Source: Telopea speciosissima
Taxonomy: Eukaryota > Streptophyta > Magnoliopsida > Proteales > Proteaceae
DNA length: 64,000 nt
Assembly: GCF_018873765.1 (NCBI RefSeq)
Contig: NC_057922.1
Span: 16,691,563-16,755,562, forward strand
Direction of reading: 5' to 3'
Shown here: one piece after another, positions 1 through 11,960 of the stretch
How positions within the stretch are numbered: position 1 is the first letter of the stretch
Layout: every line of letters starts with the position of its first letter
Program-made: the position numbers and the translations under genes
The notes under the pieces: generated by a model
Database searches by the model: none
Told to the model about the DNA's origin: nothing
Seen by the model: the letters and a program-made list of their open reading frames with translations, nothing else

Positions 1-82
1 AGCATGGCCTAGCTAAGGGGACTGGGGGTTGGCTGGGGTTTTAAGGTCTGGTCCCCAGCCAACCCGACCTGTTGCAGCCCTA
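1..82. mobile_element. End of a hAT-like MITE cut by the window edge
   Basis: Read on the minus strand from 82, the segment starts TAGGGCTGCAACAGGTCGGG. This resembles the terminus of the element at 18068 (TAGGGGTGTCAACTGGTCGG). Only one end lies in the window, so neither target-site duplication nor family can be verified. Confidence 0.3.
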
Positions 83-324
83 CTTTTAATTATGCAACAA
101 AGAAACAATGACTCAAGTTAAAATTTGCATTTCCATGTAAATATTATTGACTTTTGAGTGAGTGATGACTAGCGGAAATGGTGGAAGGAACCATGAGTAA
201 ATGAAGGAGATATCATCAAAAGGGGAAACATTGAAGCATTAATTGAGGATAAGTCCACCTTTAGACCTAATGCTCATACCATTTATATCTTGTACTAAAG
301 GAATTATAATTCTTTTTTGGGAAA

Positions 325-645
325 AAGATTTCGGTCTGGGAGTGTGGCCTACGTTAGCACGAATTTTTATTCTGTGCAGTTACTTCATGGTGCAGTACTG
401 CATCGTGCGATGGCTGCAGAGGCCATGTGCATCATGTGGGGCCCGCTGTGCCACATGGCCTCTACTGCACCGCACGATGCAGTACTGCACCGTGCAGTTA
501 TAGGAGAGGATAACGATTCACGTTAGCACTCCCATGAATCTATCTCTCTCCTCCCCATGTGAAAAGATACCTTTGCCCCCTTGTTTTAAGGAGGAGAGAG
601 ATAGACACATGGGAGGGTTGGCGTAGGCCACACTCCCGTACAGAA
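325..645. mobile_element. Foldback MITE (GGGAGTGTGGCC type) with a second MITE nested in it
   Basis: The left arm (gggagtgtggcctacg, near 338) is matched in inverted orientation by the right arm ending near 637. Inside, a CT-rich segment after 530 pairs with a GA-rich segment near 590-605, so the whole unit can fold into a hairpin. The left arm is interrupted by the element at 361-519. A second, uninterrupted family member lies at 10590-10737. Exact ends are uncertain by about 10 bases. Confidence 0.6.
361..519. mobile_element. 159-bp palindromic MITE with 10-bp target-site duplication
   Basis: The termini are inverted (gaatttttattctg on the left, ggagaggataacgattc on the right) and most of the interior is a long imperfect palindrome built of GCAGTACTGCATCGTGCG-type sequence. 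It is flanked by a perfect 10-bp direct repeat, ACGTTAGCAC, at 351-360 and 520-529. A TSD of 9-11 bp is typical of Mutator-like elements; with no coding capacity this is a non-autonomous (MULE-MITE) copy. A sibling of identical length lies at 43824-43982. Confidence 0.8.
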
Positions 646-892
646 GACTACTTTCCCTTCTTTTTATATAGCCCTCCTTTGACCCTGAAGGCAGGGGAAG
701 TGCTAGCTGCAACTGTAAACTCCAGAGTAATGGTCGAAAATTTATTATGTTTCTCCAAATAATGGAATACTTTAAGGTTTGAAGGTACAACACAAGATTA
801 AGCTTGACTTACATGGATCTATTTCTTATCACTTACCTTATAACTTTTTAATAATACAATATTTATTACTAATTTATGAAATACATTGAACC

Positions 893-1437
893 ACTGTTAG
901 CAAAAACGCGTTTAAAACTCCGTTTTAAACACGTTCCCGTTTTTTACTGTTTTAAACACGTTTTGCCGTATGCTTCCCAAACATACGGTAAAAAAGGGCA
1001 AACGACAAGCATTCCCGTTTTAAACGCGTTTAAAACACGTTCACGTTTTTTTGGCATTTTTTAAGACTTGGACTTAACTGACCATATCTCTCTCTCCCGA
1101 ACTCTAATAGGCTTGATTCTTTCACCGACGTAAAGATGACTCGAAGGGCTACATTTTTCATGATATCACCTTCAACTCAAAGTCAATGCATGGATACCGA
1201 AAATAGAAGCATGTATTTCAAAGAAAAATTCCTCAATTTATATGAGAATAGTGGTGCTTTTTTTGTTCCCTTTTTTTGAAATATAAACGTTTAAAATCTA
1301 TACCGTCCGTTTTTCATTTTTTACCGTTTTCTTTTTTTTTGATAGTTTTATTTGACCGTCCGTTTGTAATTTTTTAGTGTTTAAAACCCGTACCGTAAAA
1401 CTCCGTTTTATTATAGTTCCCGCTTTTGCTAATTATG
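893..1437. mobile_element. 545-bp Mutator-type MITE
   Basis: A perfect 9-bp direct repeat (CATTGAACC at 884-892 and 1438-1446) flanks a segment whose ends are inverted repeats (GTTAGCAAAAACG on the left; TTAGCAAAAGCGGG read inward from the right). The interior is made of repeated CGTTTTAAACACGTT-like words and has no coding sequence. The 9-bp TSD suggests the Mutator superfamily. Confidence 0.7.
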
Positions 1438-1462
1438 CATTGAACCCAAAAAATCCAAAAGT

Positions 1463-1640
1463 CATTTCTTTTTTGAAATTGTTTTTTTGTCATGGTGAAG
1501 AGAGAATCTTTTAATCCAAGAGATTACTAATTTATGAAATACAGTGACTTACATGGATCTAGTTCTTATCACTTACCTTATAACTTTTTTGAAATTATTT
1601 TTTTGCCATGGTGAAGAGAGAATCTTTTAATCCAAGAGAT
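1463..1640. repeat. Local tandem duplication
   Basis: A block ending in catggtgaagagagaatc occurs at about 1463-1525 and again at about 1577-1640. The neighbouring block gacttacatggatct occurs at 806 and again at 1546, and ttactaatttatgaaataca at 866 and 1523. A segment of roughly 100 bp was duplicated in tandem, and the MITE at 893-1437 now sits between the pieces. Confidence 0.65.
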
Positions 1641-2323
1641 CTGATCCTCCAATTGGACTGAGAGATATTATATAATATATATTCGATCCTTCCTATATAA
1701 TAGGGCAAAAGTTAACGATGGCATTCACTATTCTATGAGTTTCAATCATAGCATCAAATCATCTTGGGTAAAGAGATTCTTTCTTCACTTAGAGTGGTAT
1801 AAACCTTTTTCCAAAATTTTTTTGTGATCAATATTTATGTACGAATGTGTATCTTGAACTATCAATACTTTCAGCTGTTCGATAGAAATACCCGATTCTT
1901 GTGCTTCAATCTAATGGCTGAAGTGCTAACAGTTCAATATACTTGAACATGAATGAGATCCTTCACTTTTGGTGCTTCTAGAGAAAGGTTTTATGCACAA
2001 CAGTGTACGTACTTGCTCATGATTTTCAACCGTTGGATAGGGGTGGAGGGCAGAAATGTAATGACACACCCCTTCTCCCTTCCTTTTTTGTTTTTAATAC
2101 TTTCCATTGATATATATATATATATAGATGCAATAGTTGTGGAATACTCGTTCCTTGAGGATAGCCTGTTCCACGTGCTCCAATCTGATTCAGAACTGGC
2201 GGTCATCTAGATGTACGTCAAAGTACGTGTTTGGCACTAAAAACTATTGCTCATTTTCTTCACTAAGAAAATAATAATAAATATATATATATATATATTA
2301 TATTCCATTCTTTATAGGGAGAG
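1641..2323. other. No gene seen; TA microsatellites
   Basis: AT-rich DNA with (TA)n runs near 2110-2127 and 2281-2300. No coding region longer than about 90 codons and no recognisable domain. Confidence 0.6.
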
Positions 2324-2478
2324 CTTTCTTTGTGGGGAGCGTAGGAGTCATAGGCCCACATGTGTGCAACAGTCAATGAGATCACGCGTTGGCATCTCGA
2401 GGGCAGAATTTCTATCTTTCATGGAGTTGGTCGGGATGGTCATTTCACCCCATTGTGCCGCCTTCCCACACGGAGAAA
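2324..2478. mobile_element. MITE of the TCAATGAGA/TCATTTCACCCC family, copy 1
   Basis: The left end (tttctttgtggggagc) and right end (inverted: tttctccgtgtgggaagg) form terminal inverted repeats. The interior carries the family words gtcaatgagat, gcgttggcatc and gggatggtcatttcacccc. Other copies are at 12271-12440, 41262-41422, 42202-42346 and 48290-48393. No clear target-site duplication was found. Confidence 0.6.
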
Positions 2479-4226
2479 CATTTTCCCCACTTATTTGGAG
2501 GGAATTTTTTTTTTTTGGGTAGAAATATGAAGGAATCTGACCTTAATTAATTAATTGATATTATAATTAATTAGTTAATTGATATTATTATTCATACGCA
2601 TTAATATATTGCCAAGACTTCTTCCAACTCCATCCCTTTCTTCGTGGTCGCTTGAGGTGTTGGATTACTGTCTACAGATTAGCTGATAGCTCTGTTAATA
2701 TTACTTATAGGACTAACCCTGATGCTCCCTTTGGTACCTTGTTTTTTTGTTGCGGTTCCCCACTTGCCGTGCTGTGTAGACTCTTGTATTTAATTGATTT
2801 CTTTAATATATATTATCCTTTCCATAAAAAAAAAAGAACAAAAAAGGGTAGTCAATGGATCTGCCCAAAGCTTGGAATCTGTGAAGTGTGAAGACTCAAT
2901 ATCTTAAGTTTTAATCAAAGGCATGGTTTAAAAAATGGAATAGGTTATAGGTATAGTGAGTCCCTAATTTCTCCTTTCCTTGCTTGCTCATGTATGCAAC
3001 TATGCATAGATCCAAGGTAATTAAGTTAATTTGATATTTAATTAAAAAAATATTTAATTAAATGATGTTGTCTCTGATGTCATGTATGTAGCATGGGAAC
3101 GGTTAACCATCACATTCATGACCCATTAATGTGATGTTATTTGATACTCATTAACTCCTTTTATTAGTGTTTAATATTTCACCCCAAAAAAAAAGTGTTT
3201 AATGTAATAATTTATTGTCCACTCATTCACTCTCTTTGCTTATGAAATCCCTTTCAAAAAAAAAAAAAGAAAAAAAAAAAGGAAATAAAAAGGAAAGAAT
3301 AAATTTTGGGACAAAAAAAAAAAAAATCCTCAATCTTATTCACCATCGCACAGAAAAGTTTGAATTCGGTCCCTTTAGTGGGGTTTTATAAGCATCTATG
3401 CTGATGTCAATCTGGTTGTGACATGTCATCTTGGTTGAGCTCATGTGGACTCTTCAAAGCCATCTCTTATAGTTTTTTTTTCTTTTTAATACAAAAAATT
3501 ATTTCATGAGGGAGGTATCGATCTATACGTTGTCCCGTATGTATATTGACAACTTCTCCATCAAACCAATGGATGCACAAGAAAGGCAGTGATTACGTGC
3601 ATCACAATTCATATAAAGGGGATTATGAAAGATAGAGACTATCAGAGTATCAGGAAAGAGAGAGCACGTAAAGAACATGTAGTGCCAACAGTGTTTACAT
3701 CACTGTCTCTATTATATACCTTCTACGTACACTAAATTTGATTGACCATTAATTGGTGTTAATTGTTATTTAAAATAGTTGTTTTTATCGTTTAAGAATG
3801 CAAAAGTTACTGAAAGAATACATAACAAACGCTGCCTAAATGTAAACAATGAAGCCAGGAGAGTTGAACCTAGTTAATTGGAGAGAGTGAACAACTAGGT
3901 TCAACTCTATAGAGTACATAAGTCATTCTATCAGTTGCAATCTGTCCATCTAAACCACTACTTTTTTCTTATCTCTACTCCCTTGGCTTTTGCAAGCCCT
4001 ATAAAATTCCCCCTGCGAATCTTGAGCACATCTTGAAACATCAAAATCCATATATATATACAAAAACATTTTTATCAAAAGGTACTATTCAATAAAAGGT
4101 TAGAATCGTAAATAATCCACATTGCTATAACTTGAATGATGATTGGGGTAGGTTGATGACAAAAACCATATTGATTCTGGAAGATCCAAATATAAAAACA
4201 AATAAAGGTATTTGTTCCTGTCATCA
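2479..4226. other. AT-rich flank; contains a segment duplicated at 11.9 kb
   Basis: No gene. The stretch at about 2846-2910 (with atctgcccaaagcttgg and agactcaatatctta) matches 11888-11950 and marks the edge of the duplication that produced the two MUR3-like genes. The rest is low-complexity AT-rich DNA with poly(A) runs. Confidence 0.55.
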
Positions 4227-4595
4227 TACTTAGTGAAGCATAGTGTTTCACTATTTGCCGGTTGCCACATTATTGTACATGAATTATTCCATGTGATAGA
4301 GGATCAGATGAGTAGAAAAAATAGCTAAATTACAAACGATGTCATTTTGTATTTTATATTCATCTCCATTTGATGCATTTTGATAGTTTTACTAAAATTT
4401 TGAGTCAAAGTTTGAGTAACTTGTCTTTACTTACTTTGAACAAAAAATTGTCAATCAAAATTTACATACTATTATGGACTAACTATATGTGTACTGTCAA
4501 ATTGTAAATAGTAAAGTATTATACTTCACATGGACTATGTATTATGTATTGTCAAATGATAAATAATGAAACGTTATATTTCACTAGCATAATAG
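4227..4595. mobile_element. MITE, TTTCACTATTTG family, copy 1
   Basis: Its interior (gatgtcattttgtattttat through gtgaaatataac-type ends) is repeated with moderate divergence at 26795-27140. The left end (tagtgaagcatagtgtttca) and the right end (inverted: tagtgaaatataacgtttca) are terminal inverted repeats. No coding content. The target-site duplication was not resolved. Confidence 0.55.
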
Positions 4596-5194
4596 TGACG
4601 CCTAATCAACAAATAATAGTAAAAACGGACTAAAAAAATAAAAGATTCGTATATAATCATACATGATGCATGATCGTACTTTCAATTGTTGGATGAGAAT
4701 GAGAAGTCATGTACTAGTGTACACGTTCATGCCCATCAAATGGTTGAAAGCATAACCATGTAAGAAACCTCTCCCTGAAAAAAATCTGTTTCTCACCCTT
4801 AGATAAAGTTGAAAATGATTGAAATGATTCTAACAATGGGAAGAATTAAAGAAGAGGAGTAGGTTATAACACGCAACCCTAATATTGGTCCAGTCTCTCT
4901 CATAAGTCACAAGAAAGGGCATTGGTTTCACCAATTTTGGTGACAAAGAAGCTGTAAAACCCTTTATTTTAACTGTCAACGGTCAAGATTGGCTAATCTG
5001 TGGCTTTCTTTGTCATCATTACCCTCCACATTTTGTTAAAAGGTGTGCCCACCGGTATTGCGTGAGACCTATAACAGTGTATCCTTCCCTCACCTCGTAT
5101 TGCCTTTCACGACAGATCGAATTTCCAGTCATGCAAAAAACGTCAATCTCGCAATTTCGGGCGCGAGCACTGGAACGGCATGTCGGTTAGGTAA

Positions 5195-5345
5195 TCCGAC
5201 GTGGCAGAGAATATAGGACACATCAGCGAATCATTCTACGTGGCTGGCGTATAGGCCTCGTGCTACCGACACCAAGTCACCAAGAGGGGCCGCGTACTAT
5301 CCTAACGTGCGCCTGCTTGTCTACTCAGTTTATAAACAAACACAT
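5195..5345 (+). promoter_or_regulatory. Putative core promoter of MUR3-like copy 1
   Basis: A TATA box (TATAAA, 5331-5336) lies about 670 bp upstream of the ATG at 6007, and two ABRE/G-box-like ACGTGGC words lie upstream at 5199-5205 and 5238-5244. The long interval to the ATG implies a 5' leader that probably contains an intron (GTAAGT at about 5423; AG acceptors near 5817 and 5910). This region has no counterpart upstream of copy 2. The promoter call is inference from motifs only. Confidence 0.4.
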
Positions 5346-6006
5346 TCCTCCGCCTTGGCTACCTGAACAGAATACTCTGTAAACCTTCTCAAAACGAAAG
5401 ATCCAAAAAATAGAAGTTTTCTGTAAGTTTTGTTTTCAATTCTTCTTCGAGTCTTCACTGAAACTTTCAGTAGATTATTGACTATATCTGATTCGAATTT
5501 CTTGAGAACTGTGACATTGAAAGATCCAAAGTTTCCCTCTTTCTTTTTTCCCCCCTGTTTTTCTCGTGTGAATTTAATATATATTTTTCTTAAATCGATA
5601 TAGTGTTGTATGAATTCATGAAATCTGATTCAGTGTTATGGTATTTAGTTTAGTCACTCAGGTTTTGTTCTGCAATTAGGTTCTGATTCTTAGCTTTCGA
5701 GTTCTGTCTAGTGTGACCTGCTAAGCTTCTTTAGGATTTGGTTTGGGATTTTTAGGATTGGAGTTCATTTCAATTCTTGTCGAATTTATGTAAACCTTGA
5801 TCCATTTACTGTTCTAGGTTGTTACCTTAACATAGATTCTGCATTTCCATGGGCCCATCTGTTTGCTGCATTTGATCACCTCTGGAGTTTGTATAATCTG
5901 ATTTTCTAGGGTTTTCGATGGTAGATTTTAGCTTGAAGTGCCTAATATTGAAGACCCATTTCATGTTTTTATTGTGACCGATCGCTTCCTGCTCACTTGA
6001 TATCTG

Positions 6007-7671
6007 ATGAGACGTCGCCTGTCGGAGTGCAGTACTCCTGACCTAATGCTGAAGGCTACCGGAAAGAATCAACCATCTCGTTTCTGTTTGCTACTGTCCT
6101 TGTCTGTGTTGTTATGGTCAGTATTCTTTTACTTCCATTTTGTGTTCATTGGAGGCGGTACCGTCGATGAATTCATAAAACTAGAACCTAATCCATCCCA
6201 AACCCAGCCATCCAAGGCACGTCGTCCGCCTCCGGAGAGTTATCCGTTTATACGGGCTTTGAAAACAGTAGAGAACAAGAGCGATCCTTGTGGGGGAAGG
6301 TACATCTATGTCCATGACCTCGCTCCACAGTTCAATGAGGATATGCTCAAAGAGTGCAAGACTCTTAGCCTCTGGACCAATATGTGCAAGTTCACCACCA
6401 ATGCTGGGCTTGGCCCGCCATTGGAGAATGTGGAAGGGGTTTTCTCTAATACTGGTTGGCATGCCACCAACCAGTTTGCCGTGGATGTGATCTTCAGCAA
6501 CAGAATGAAGCAGTATGAGTGTTTGACGCAAAATTCTTCGATTGCTGCTGCCATTTTTGTTCCATTCTATGCTGGGTTGGATATATCCCGCTACCTTTGG
6601 GGTTACAATATCTCTGTTCGGGATGCATCATCTCTAGCTTTGGTGGATTGGCTTGTCAAGAGACCTGAGTGGAAGGTTATGGGTGGTAAGGATCATTTCC
6701 TGGTTGCTGGCCGAATAACATGGGATTTCAGAAGACTAAGTGATCAAGATTCTGACTGGGGTAGCAAGCTTTTGTTTCTCCCAGCTGCGAAGAACATGTC
6801 GATGCTTGTGGTTGAATCTAGTCCATGGAATGCCAATGATTTTGCTATACCTTATCCTACCTACTTCCATCCAGCAAAGGATGCTGATGTCTTTGTATGG
6901 CAGGATCGGATGAGGAAATTGGAGAGACCATGGCTTTTCTCATTTGCTGGAGCTCCACGTCCTGGCAATCCCAAATCAATTAGAGGGCAGATCATAGACC
7001 AGTGCAGGAATTCCAAGGTGTGTAAGTTACTGGAATGTGATTTTGGAGAGAGTAAGTGTCATTCTCCCAGTAGTATAATGCAGATGTTCCAGAGTTCTCT
7101 GTTTTGCCTTCAACCTCAAGGTGATTCATACACACGAAGATCAGCATTTGACTCGATGTTGGCTGGTTGTATACCTGTCTTCTTCCATCCTGGCTCAGCT
7201 TACGCGCAATACACTTGGCATCTGCCAAGGAATTATTCGAAGTACTCTGTGTTCATTTCAGAGGATGATATTCATAAGAGGAAGGTTAGCATAGAGGAAA
7301 GGCTTCTGCAAATTTCTCCAGAGCAGGTGAAGATCATGAGGGAGGAGGTTATAAGCCTCATACCAAGATTGATATATGCAGATCCAAGGTCAAGACTGGA
7401 GACTCTTAAAGATGCATTTGATGTAGCGGTGCAGTCTGTTATTGACAAAGTTACCAAGTTGAGAGAGGACATCATTAAAGGTCGTGAAGATCCTAATTTT
7501 ATTGAGGAGACCGCTTGGAAGTATGCGCTGTTAGAGGAAGGACAATATGAGGTAGGGCCTCATGTATGGGATCCTTTCTTCTCAAAACCGAAGGATAATG
7601 GGGATTCAGATGGCTCATCTGTAGAAGCTTCTAAAAATTCTTGGAAGAATGAGCTAACGGCTAAATCATGA
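6007..7671 (+). CDS. Xyloglucan galactosyltransferase, MUR3/KATAMARI1-like (GT47), copy 1
   Basis: Single-exon gene for 554 residues. A basic N-terminus and one hydrophobic segment (about residues 25-50) predict a type II Golgi membrane protein, followed by a proline-rich stem and an exostosin/GT47 catalytic domain (about 95-490) that opens with [15 protein letters not shown]. Conserved GT47 blocks include [42 protein letters not shown] and [17 protein letters not shown]. Characterised relatives add galactose to xylose side chains of xyloglucan in the Golgi; acceptor and linkage cannot be read from sequence. It is somewhat shorter than Arabidopsis MUR3 (about 619 residues), mainly in the N-terminal stem. 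The start at 6007 is the first in-frame ATG before the membrane anchor. A tandem paralogue lies 5.4 kb downstream on the same strand. Family assignment is firm; the exact member (MUR3, XLT2 or another GT47A) is not. Confidence 0.93.
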   Translation: MRRRLSECSTPDLMLKATGKNQPSRFCLLLSLSVLLWSVFFYFHFVFIGGGTVDEFIKLEPNPSQTQPSKARRPPPESYPFIRALKTVENKSDPCGGRYIYVHDLAPQFNEDMLKECKTLSLWTNMCKFTTNAGLGPPLENVEGVFSNTGWHATNQFAVDVIFSNRMKQYECLTQNSSIAAAIFVPFYAGLDISRYLWGYNISVRDASSLALVDWLVKRPEWKVMGGKDHFLVAGRITWDFRRLSDQDSDWGSKLLFLPAAKNMSMLVVESSPWNANDFAIPYPTYFHPAKDADVFVWQDRMRKLERPWLFSFAGAPRPGNPKSIRGQIIDQCRNSKVCKLLECDFGESKCHSPSSIMQMFQSSLFCLQPQGDSYTRRSAFDSMLAGCIPVFFHPGSAYAQYTWHLPRNYSKYSVFISEDDIHKRKVSIEERLLQISPEQVKIMREEVISLIPRLIYADPRSRLETLKDAFDVAVQSVIDKVTKLREDIIKGREDPNFIEETAWKYALLEEGQYEVGPHVWDPFFSKPKDNGDSDGSSVEASKNSWKNELTAKS

Positions 7672-9061
7672 CTGGAGGAGAAGAAATCTCATCATATAAA
7701 TTCCTGTCAAGCCTGATTCCTGTGGCTGAGCTTGAAACAATCTTAGCTCCACGGGTGAAGGTCGGTCGGCAAGTATGATCCCTAACGAGAACCTTTTCAT
7801 TAAATTCCTGAGAACTGGCCATCAATCTTCTCATACCTGTGTTCAACTTTGTTTACATGCAAACTTGGGGGCAAATGTTCTCCACATTCAATCTAATTTT
7901 GTATCCAGAAAGTCAGATTGATTCCGTTTGGTGTAGCGTTTTTTCACACAATAGATTGTGTAATCATTACTCGAGCTTTTTGATCCTGTCAAATTATACA
8001 AGAATTAGGAATAAGAGACTAATATGCAAATATCATTCATCATTTTCTGTTAACTCCATACTGGTTCAATGCTTTTCCATTACAGGAAGCTATCAAAACT
8101 TGCATGCTCTTTGAGTTTTACGATTGGTCTATTCTTATGAAATTGATATTATTTCAAAAAACAGGGAAGGGTAATTTGTAATCTGTTTTAGGTGAGATAA
8201 GTAATCTTCTGTAATATACAGTAGGCCCGAATATAATGTAGACTATGACCTTCTGAACTCATTCTGAAAGCATCAAGGACTGGGTGTATATGTTTCCCAA
8301 AACAGATTATACTGTCAAAATTGTATTTGTGTACATTTCAGTGGTGCTATAAGCAACACTGCTGGAAGTTTGCACTGTCTGGATCTTGTTCTGCAGGTGA
8401 GGTAGTGTCATGGCTGGGTAGAACCCATTTGGCTGTCCTCATGTAGGAGCATGAATTTGTGCATATCTGGTGTATAGCATGAATCTTCCTGATGAAATTG
8501 ATATATCTCCATCAGCCACCAGCAGACCAGCTCCACTTTGTATTTTGCAACTTCTTGTGCGGGTTTTTTGTTTCACTTCAATGAATAGGTTAGAAGAACG
8601 CTGGTTTTGCGTTTACCAGCATGAGCCCCCGAGGCTGAGACTGTTTGCGAAGCAGAGAAAAGGGGAGGGAGTGGGTTTGAATGTTTTCTCCTTAAATACT
8701 GACTAGAAGTGCTAAACACTTAATTTCTCTCAGTTTAAAACAGGTCTCAAATCTCAACTGGAATCCGGACAACTTGTTTTGCATACAATAGGGTTTGAGG
8801 TTTGTAGCCTGTAGCATAATTGCATGGTACCTTTGCTTTTTACCAATGATGACATGGTTTTTTTCTTTTCTTCTTGTTGATAAGCAATTGTGGCATGGAT
8901 TCTATAATGCTGGAAGGCTTGCTGGAAGGCTTCCTGGAGGTTTGCCCTTTCTCTTTTCATTCTTCCCCAAGTAGAGCACAACCAAAACAGAAACCAACTA
9001 TATAAGCAGGTCGTTTTCTAGTAAGATTGATATGTTTCTCAAGTTCCACATCCAACTGTTT
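7672..9061. other. 3' flank of MUR3-like copy 1; nothing else recognised
   Basis: Includes the 3' untranslated region and AT-rich intergenic DNA. Short open frames here lack any recognisable domain. Confidence 0.5.
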
Positions 9062-9062
9062 C

Positions 9063-10130
9063 AACTAAACTCAACTCAGCCTTATCCCAACTAATTAAAT
9101 GGGGTCAGCTACATGGATCCTTACCTTCCAATCAGCTCTATTCAAAGTCGTACTTGTAACAAGACCTAAGCTATGCATGTCTTTCCTTACCACTTCTCTC
9201 AGAGTCATTTTAGTTCTACCCTTGGTTCTTTTAATTCCTTCAATCTGAATCAAATCACTCGTCCGTATTAGCATCCATTGTATATGGTCATGCACTTTAA
9301 ACAACTTTTTCGTAACTTACCATGTTTCAAAGTTACTCCTAAATTAGCTCAAATTTATTTATTCCTTACTCTTTCCTTCCTAGTTTTACCACACATCCAT
9401 CTCAACATTCACATCTTAGCTACAACTTTTTTGGGGGGTAAGGACATCTCAGCTACATTGAGTTATCCATATAATGTTTCTTAATTGCTCAATCTTCACC
9501 ATACATCATAGCCCATCGTATAATTGTCCTATAAAATTTTTCTTTAAGTTTTAAAGGTATACGTTATCACACAACACTCCGGATGTACCTCTCCACTTCA
9601 TCCATCCTATATTAATTCTCTGTGTAACATCATCTTCTATTTCTCCTTTATTTATGATTGAGCCAAGATACCTGAAATAATCACTTTGTAGAATCTCCCT
9701 CTCATCAATTTTCATCACTTCATTATCTGTTGTATTGTAACTAAGGTAGTAAAGTTACTCACCATATACTCCCTTTTCGTTTTACTTGTCTTGAAAATTT
9801 TTGATTCCAAGGTAGATCTCCATAATTTCAACTTGACATTAATCTATGTTTTTGTCTCATCCACCAAAATAATATCATCTGCAAAAAAAAAAAAAAAACA
9901 TACACCAAGGGAAAATGATATTGAATGTCTCTGGTTAATTCAGCTATGATAGCGTAAACAAATAAGAGCTTAAAGCTGATCCTTGATGTAACCCAATTGT
10001 AATTAAAAATTCTCTACCTTGTCTTCCTCATAGTTCTTACACTAGACACCACATCATCATACATATCTTTAACTATGTCCACATATTTACTTGAAACACT
10101 TCTCTTCATGTTCATAGATGCTTAATTAAG
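9063..10130 (-). mobile_element. 5'-truncated RTE-type LINE remnant
   Basis: Read on the minus strand, the segment encodes pieces of a plant RTE reverse transcriptase C-terminal region, such as YFRYLGSIINKGEIEDD followed by VTQRINIGWMKWR. It ends with the standard plant RTE 3' terminus (catgtagctgaccccattta, then gggataaggctgagttg) at 9063-9118. Several frame changes and stops show it is dead, and the 5' part is missing, as is usual for LINE copies. A second remnant of the same RT region is at 30825-31140. Confidence 0.75.
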
Positions 10131-10156
10131 GTTTCCTAAAAGTTTTGGGTTAAAAT

Positions 10157-10450
10157 TGACTCATGTAACTTCATGGATCTTCGCTTCCATGGCCCGCTCT
10201 TCACTTTGGAACAACTGTTCTAGTTCTTTAAATATCAGAATTCGTCTTGATAGAGTGTTCTCCAATCCTTCTTGGCCAACAAGAATTTTATGATGCAACT
10301 GTCTTTGTGAAACCAGCAGTGGGTTTTGACCATAGGCCAATTCTGGTGGATATTGAAGGAGGTAGATCATCTGGTCCCGTATCCTATTGGTTTTGAATCC
10401 ATGTGGTTGCAACATCACGATTGTAAGAATGCTGCCTAAAAGGAATGGTC
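10157..10450 (+). mobile_element. L1-type LINE fragment (endonuclease domain)
   Basis: Plus-strand frames give typical L1 endonuclease pieces: DLRFHGPLFT, RIRLDRVFSNPSW, a degraded DHRPILVDI-like block and GFESMWLQHHDC (compare FRFEAMW in family members). The pieces lie in different frames with stops, so this is a broken fragment. It abuts the RTE remnant but reads in the opposite direction, so they are separate insertions. Confidence 0.6.
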
Positions 10451-10589
10451 AATTTTTCCTCTTGGATCAGCAATTCATAAGATCCAAAGTAAGATCCAAA
10501 ACTAAAAAATCATCTTCAAGAAGTGGAACTGTGAAGTGTTTGGCAACATCCAATCATCCTCTCGTATTATATATATTTGGGAAGTAGTT

Positions 10590-10737
10590 CACTGTTCGGG
10601 AGTGTCGCCTACACCAGCACTCCCATGTGTCTATATCTCTCCTCCTCAAAACAAGGGGGCAGAGGTGTTTTTCCAAATGGGGAAGAGAGGGATAGACTCA
10701 TGGAAGTGCTGGCATAGGCCACACTATTAAACAAAGA
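10590..10737. mobile_element. Foldback MITE (GGGAGTGTGGCC type), copy 2
   Basis: The left arm gggagtgtcgcctacaccag and the right arm (inverted: tagtgtggcctatgccagc) pair with each other, as do the inner blocks with tctatatctctcctcc. It matches the outer element at 325-645 but has no nested insertion, so it represents the unoccupied form of that family. Confidence 0.65.
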
Positions 10738-10887
10738 ACTTTTGCCCTATATATTTATATTTGTGTTCTTGTAAATATGAAAAAAAATGGTTCTTTGAGC
10801 ATAAGTTGTTTATTGCACCATGACACATTTATTATTTATTAATTAATTTTTTTTTCTCTCTCTTAAAACAATAAATAAAATAAGAGA

Positions 10888-11028
10888 GAGGGAATGCCAC
10901 CCAGACAAAGTCGGGCACGAAATGACCAACGCACCCCTACCTTTCCATGGGGGCAAGCAGGTCATTTGCACTTGGCTGTGTCTGGGCGTAGGCACATGCC
11001 CAGATGCACGACCAGGTGGCGTTTCTTT
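10888..11028. mobile_element. MITE with AATGCCACC/GGTGGCGTT ends
   Basis: Inverted ends (gaatgccacccagac; right end inverted gaaacgccacctggtc). The interior contains the window-wide core words aaatgacc and tgtgtctgggcgtagg. Non-coding; apparent open frames across it are incidental. Confidence 0.5.
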
Positions 11029-11102
11029 TCCCATAAAATAATATAATGTGATTTGGTGTAGGACACGACTTAGGATCAGAGAACTTTTTCCCATTAAAAA
11101 GG

Positions 11103-11232
11103 GAGAATGTTCTATGTGCCAGGGGCACAGGCTGCGCCAAGACACATGGGGGTAGGTGCAATGACCACCCTGCCCCCCTGAGTGGCAGCCCATGTGTCTG
11201 GGCGCAGCCTGCACTGCAGCACAAAGAACATG
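11103..11232. mobile_element. MITE with TGTTCTATGTGC ends
   Basis: Left aatgttctatgtgccag pairs with the inverted right end atgttctttgtgctgcag, and caggctgcgccaagacacat pairs with caggctgcgcccagacacat. The core carries aatgaccaccctgccccc. Non-coding foldback element. Confidence 0.6.
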
Positions 11233-11589
11233 AGCCCATAAAAAAAATTATATCAACAGACTTGTGACTATTGACTTTGACTCTAATATGGTGCGATAAA
11301 AGTTGTTGCAGGGAGATACATATATATACCTATTGATTTTTTTAGTAATGATAGGCTGTAATGGTGGCAGGTACCGCGGCCCTATGATATTACAATTGCT
11401 GCAACTTGTAGCCAAGACTTGTAGAATTAAAAAGTCAACTTTTATTTTTTAAAACAAAAAAATTGAGAAAAAAAGTATTGAAATTCACATTGGAAACAGT
11501 ATATTTATACGTGGGCATCACTAACATCATATAATTATTACCATCTTATTTGTATATTACCAAAAACTAGATAGAAAATCTGCTGCTTG

Positions 11590-11960
11590 GTTCATTTCTC
11601 CAGGTGTATATTTGAAGGAGATCTCATCAAAAGAGGAAGCATTGAAGCATTGGTTTGGATGGAATTTCATTTCTCCAGGATGCAAGTCCACTTTTAGACC
11701 TAATGCTAATACTATTTATATTTATATTTATATTAATGGCAGTATATTATAATTAATTAATGGGTATTACTGTTTATCTAGAGAAATCTAATCTTAATTA
11801 ATGAACTAATATTAATGGGTATTATTTTTTTTTAATTAAAAATTATTGGGTATATTCCTTGCACACAATGGAGACAAAATGGCGAAGTCAATGAATCTGC
11901 CCAAAGCTTGGTATTTGTCAAGAGCCAAGACTCAATACCTTAAAACTGTTGGGTAAAGTG
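11590..11960. repeat. Duplicated upstream segment of the MUR3-like locus
   Basis: 11605-11720 (gaaggagatctcatcaaaag, then ttttagacctaatgctaat) matches 200-280, and 11888-11950 matches 2846-2910. A third, weaker copy of the first block is at 12190-12265. The flank of copy 1 was therefore duplicated together with the gene and later rearranged. Copy 1 has 3.1 kb between the 2.85-kb block and its ATG; copy 2 has only 1.1 kb. Confidence 0.6.

Noticed and set aside
10843-11239. Overlapping minus-strand open frames of 100-123 codons
   Set aside because: They lie across two foldback MITEs and translate to low-complexity Cys/His/Pro/Ser text with no domain.
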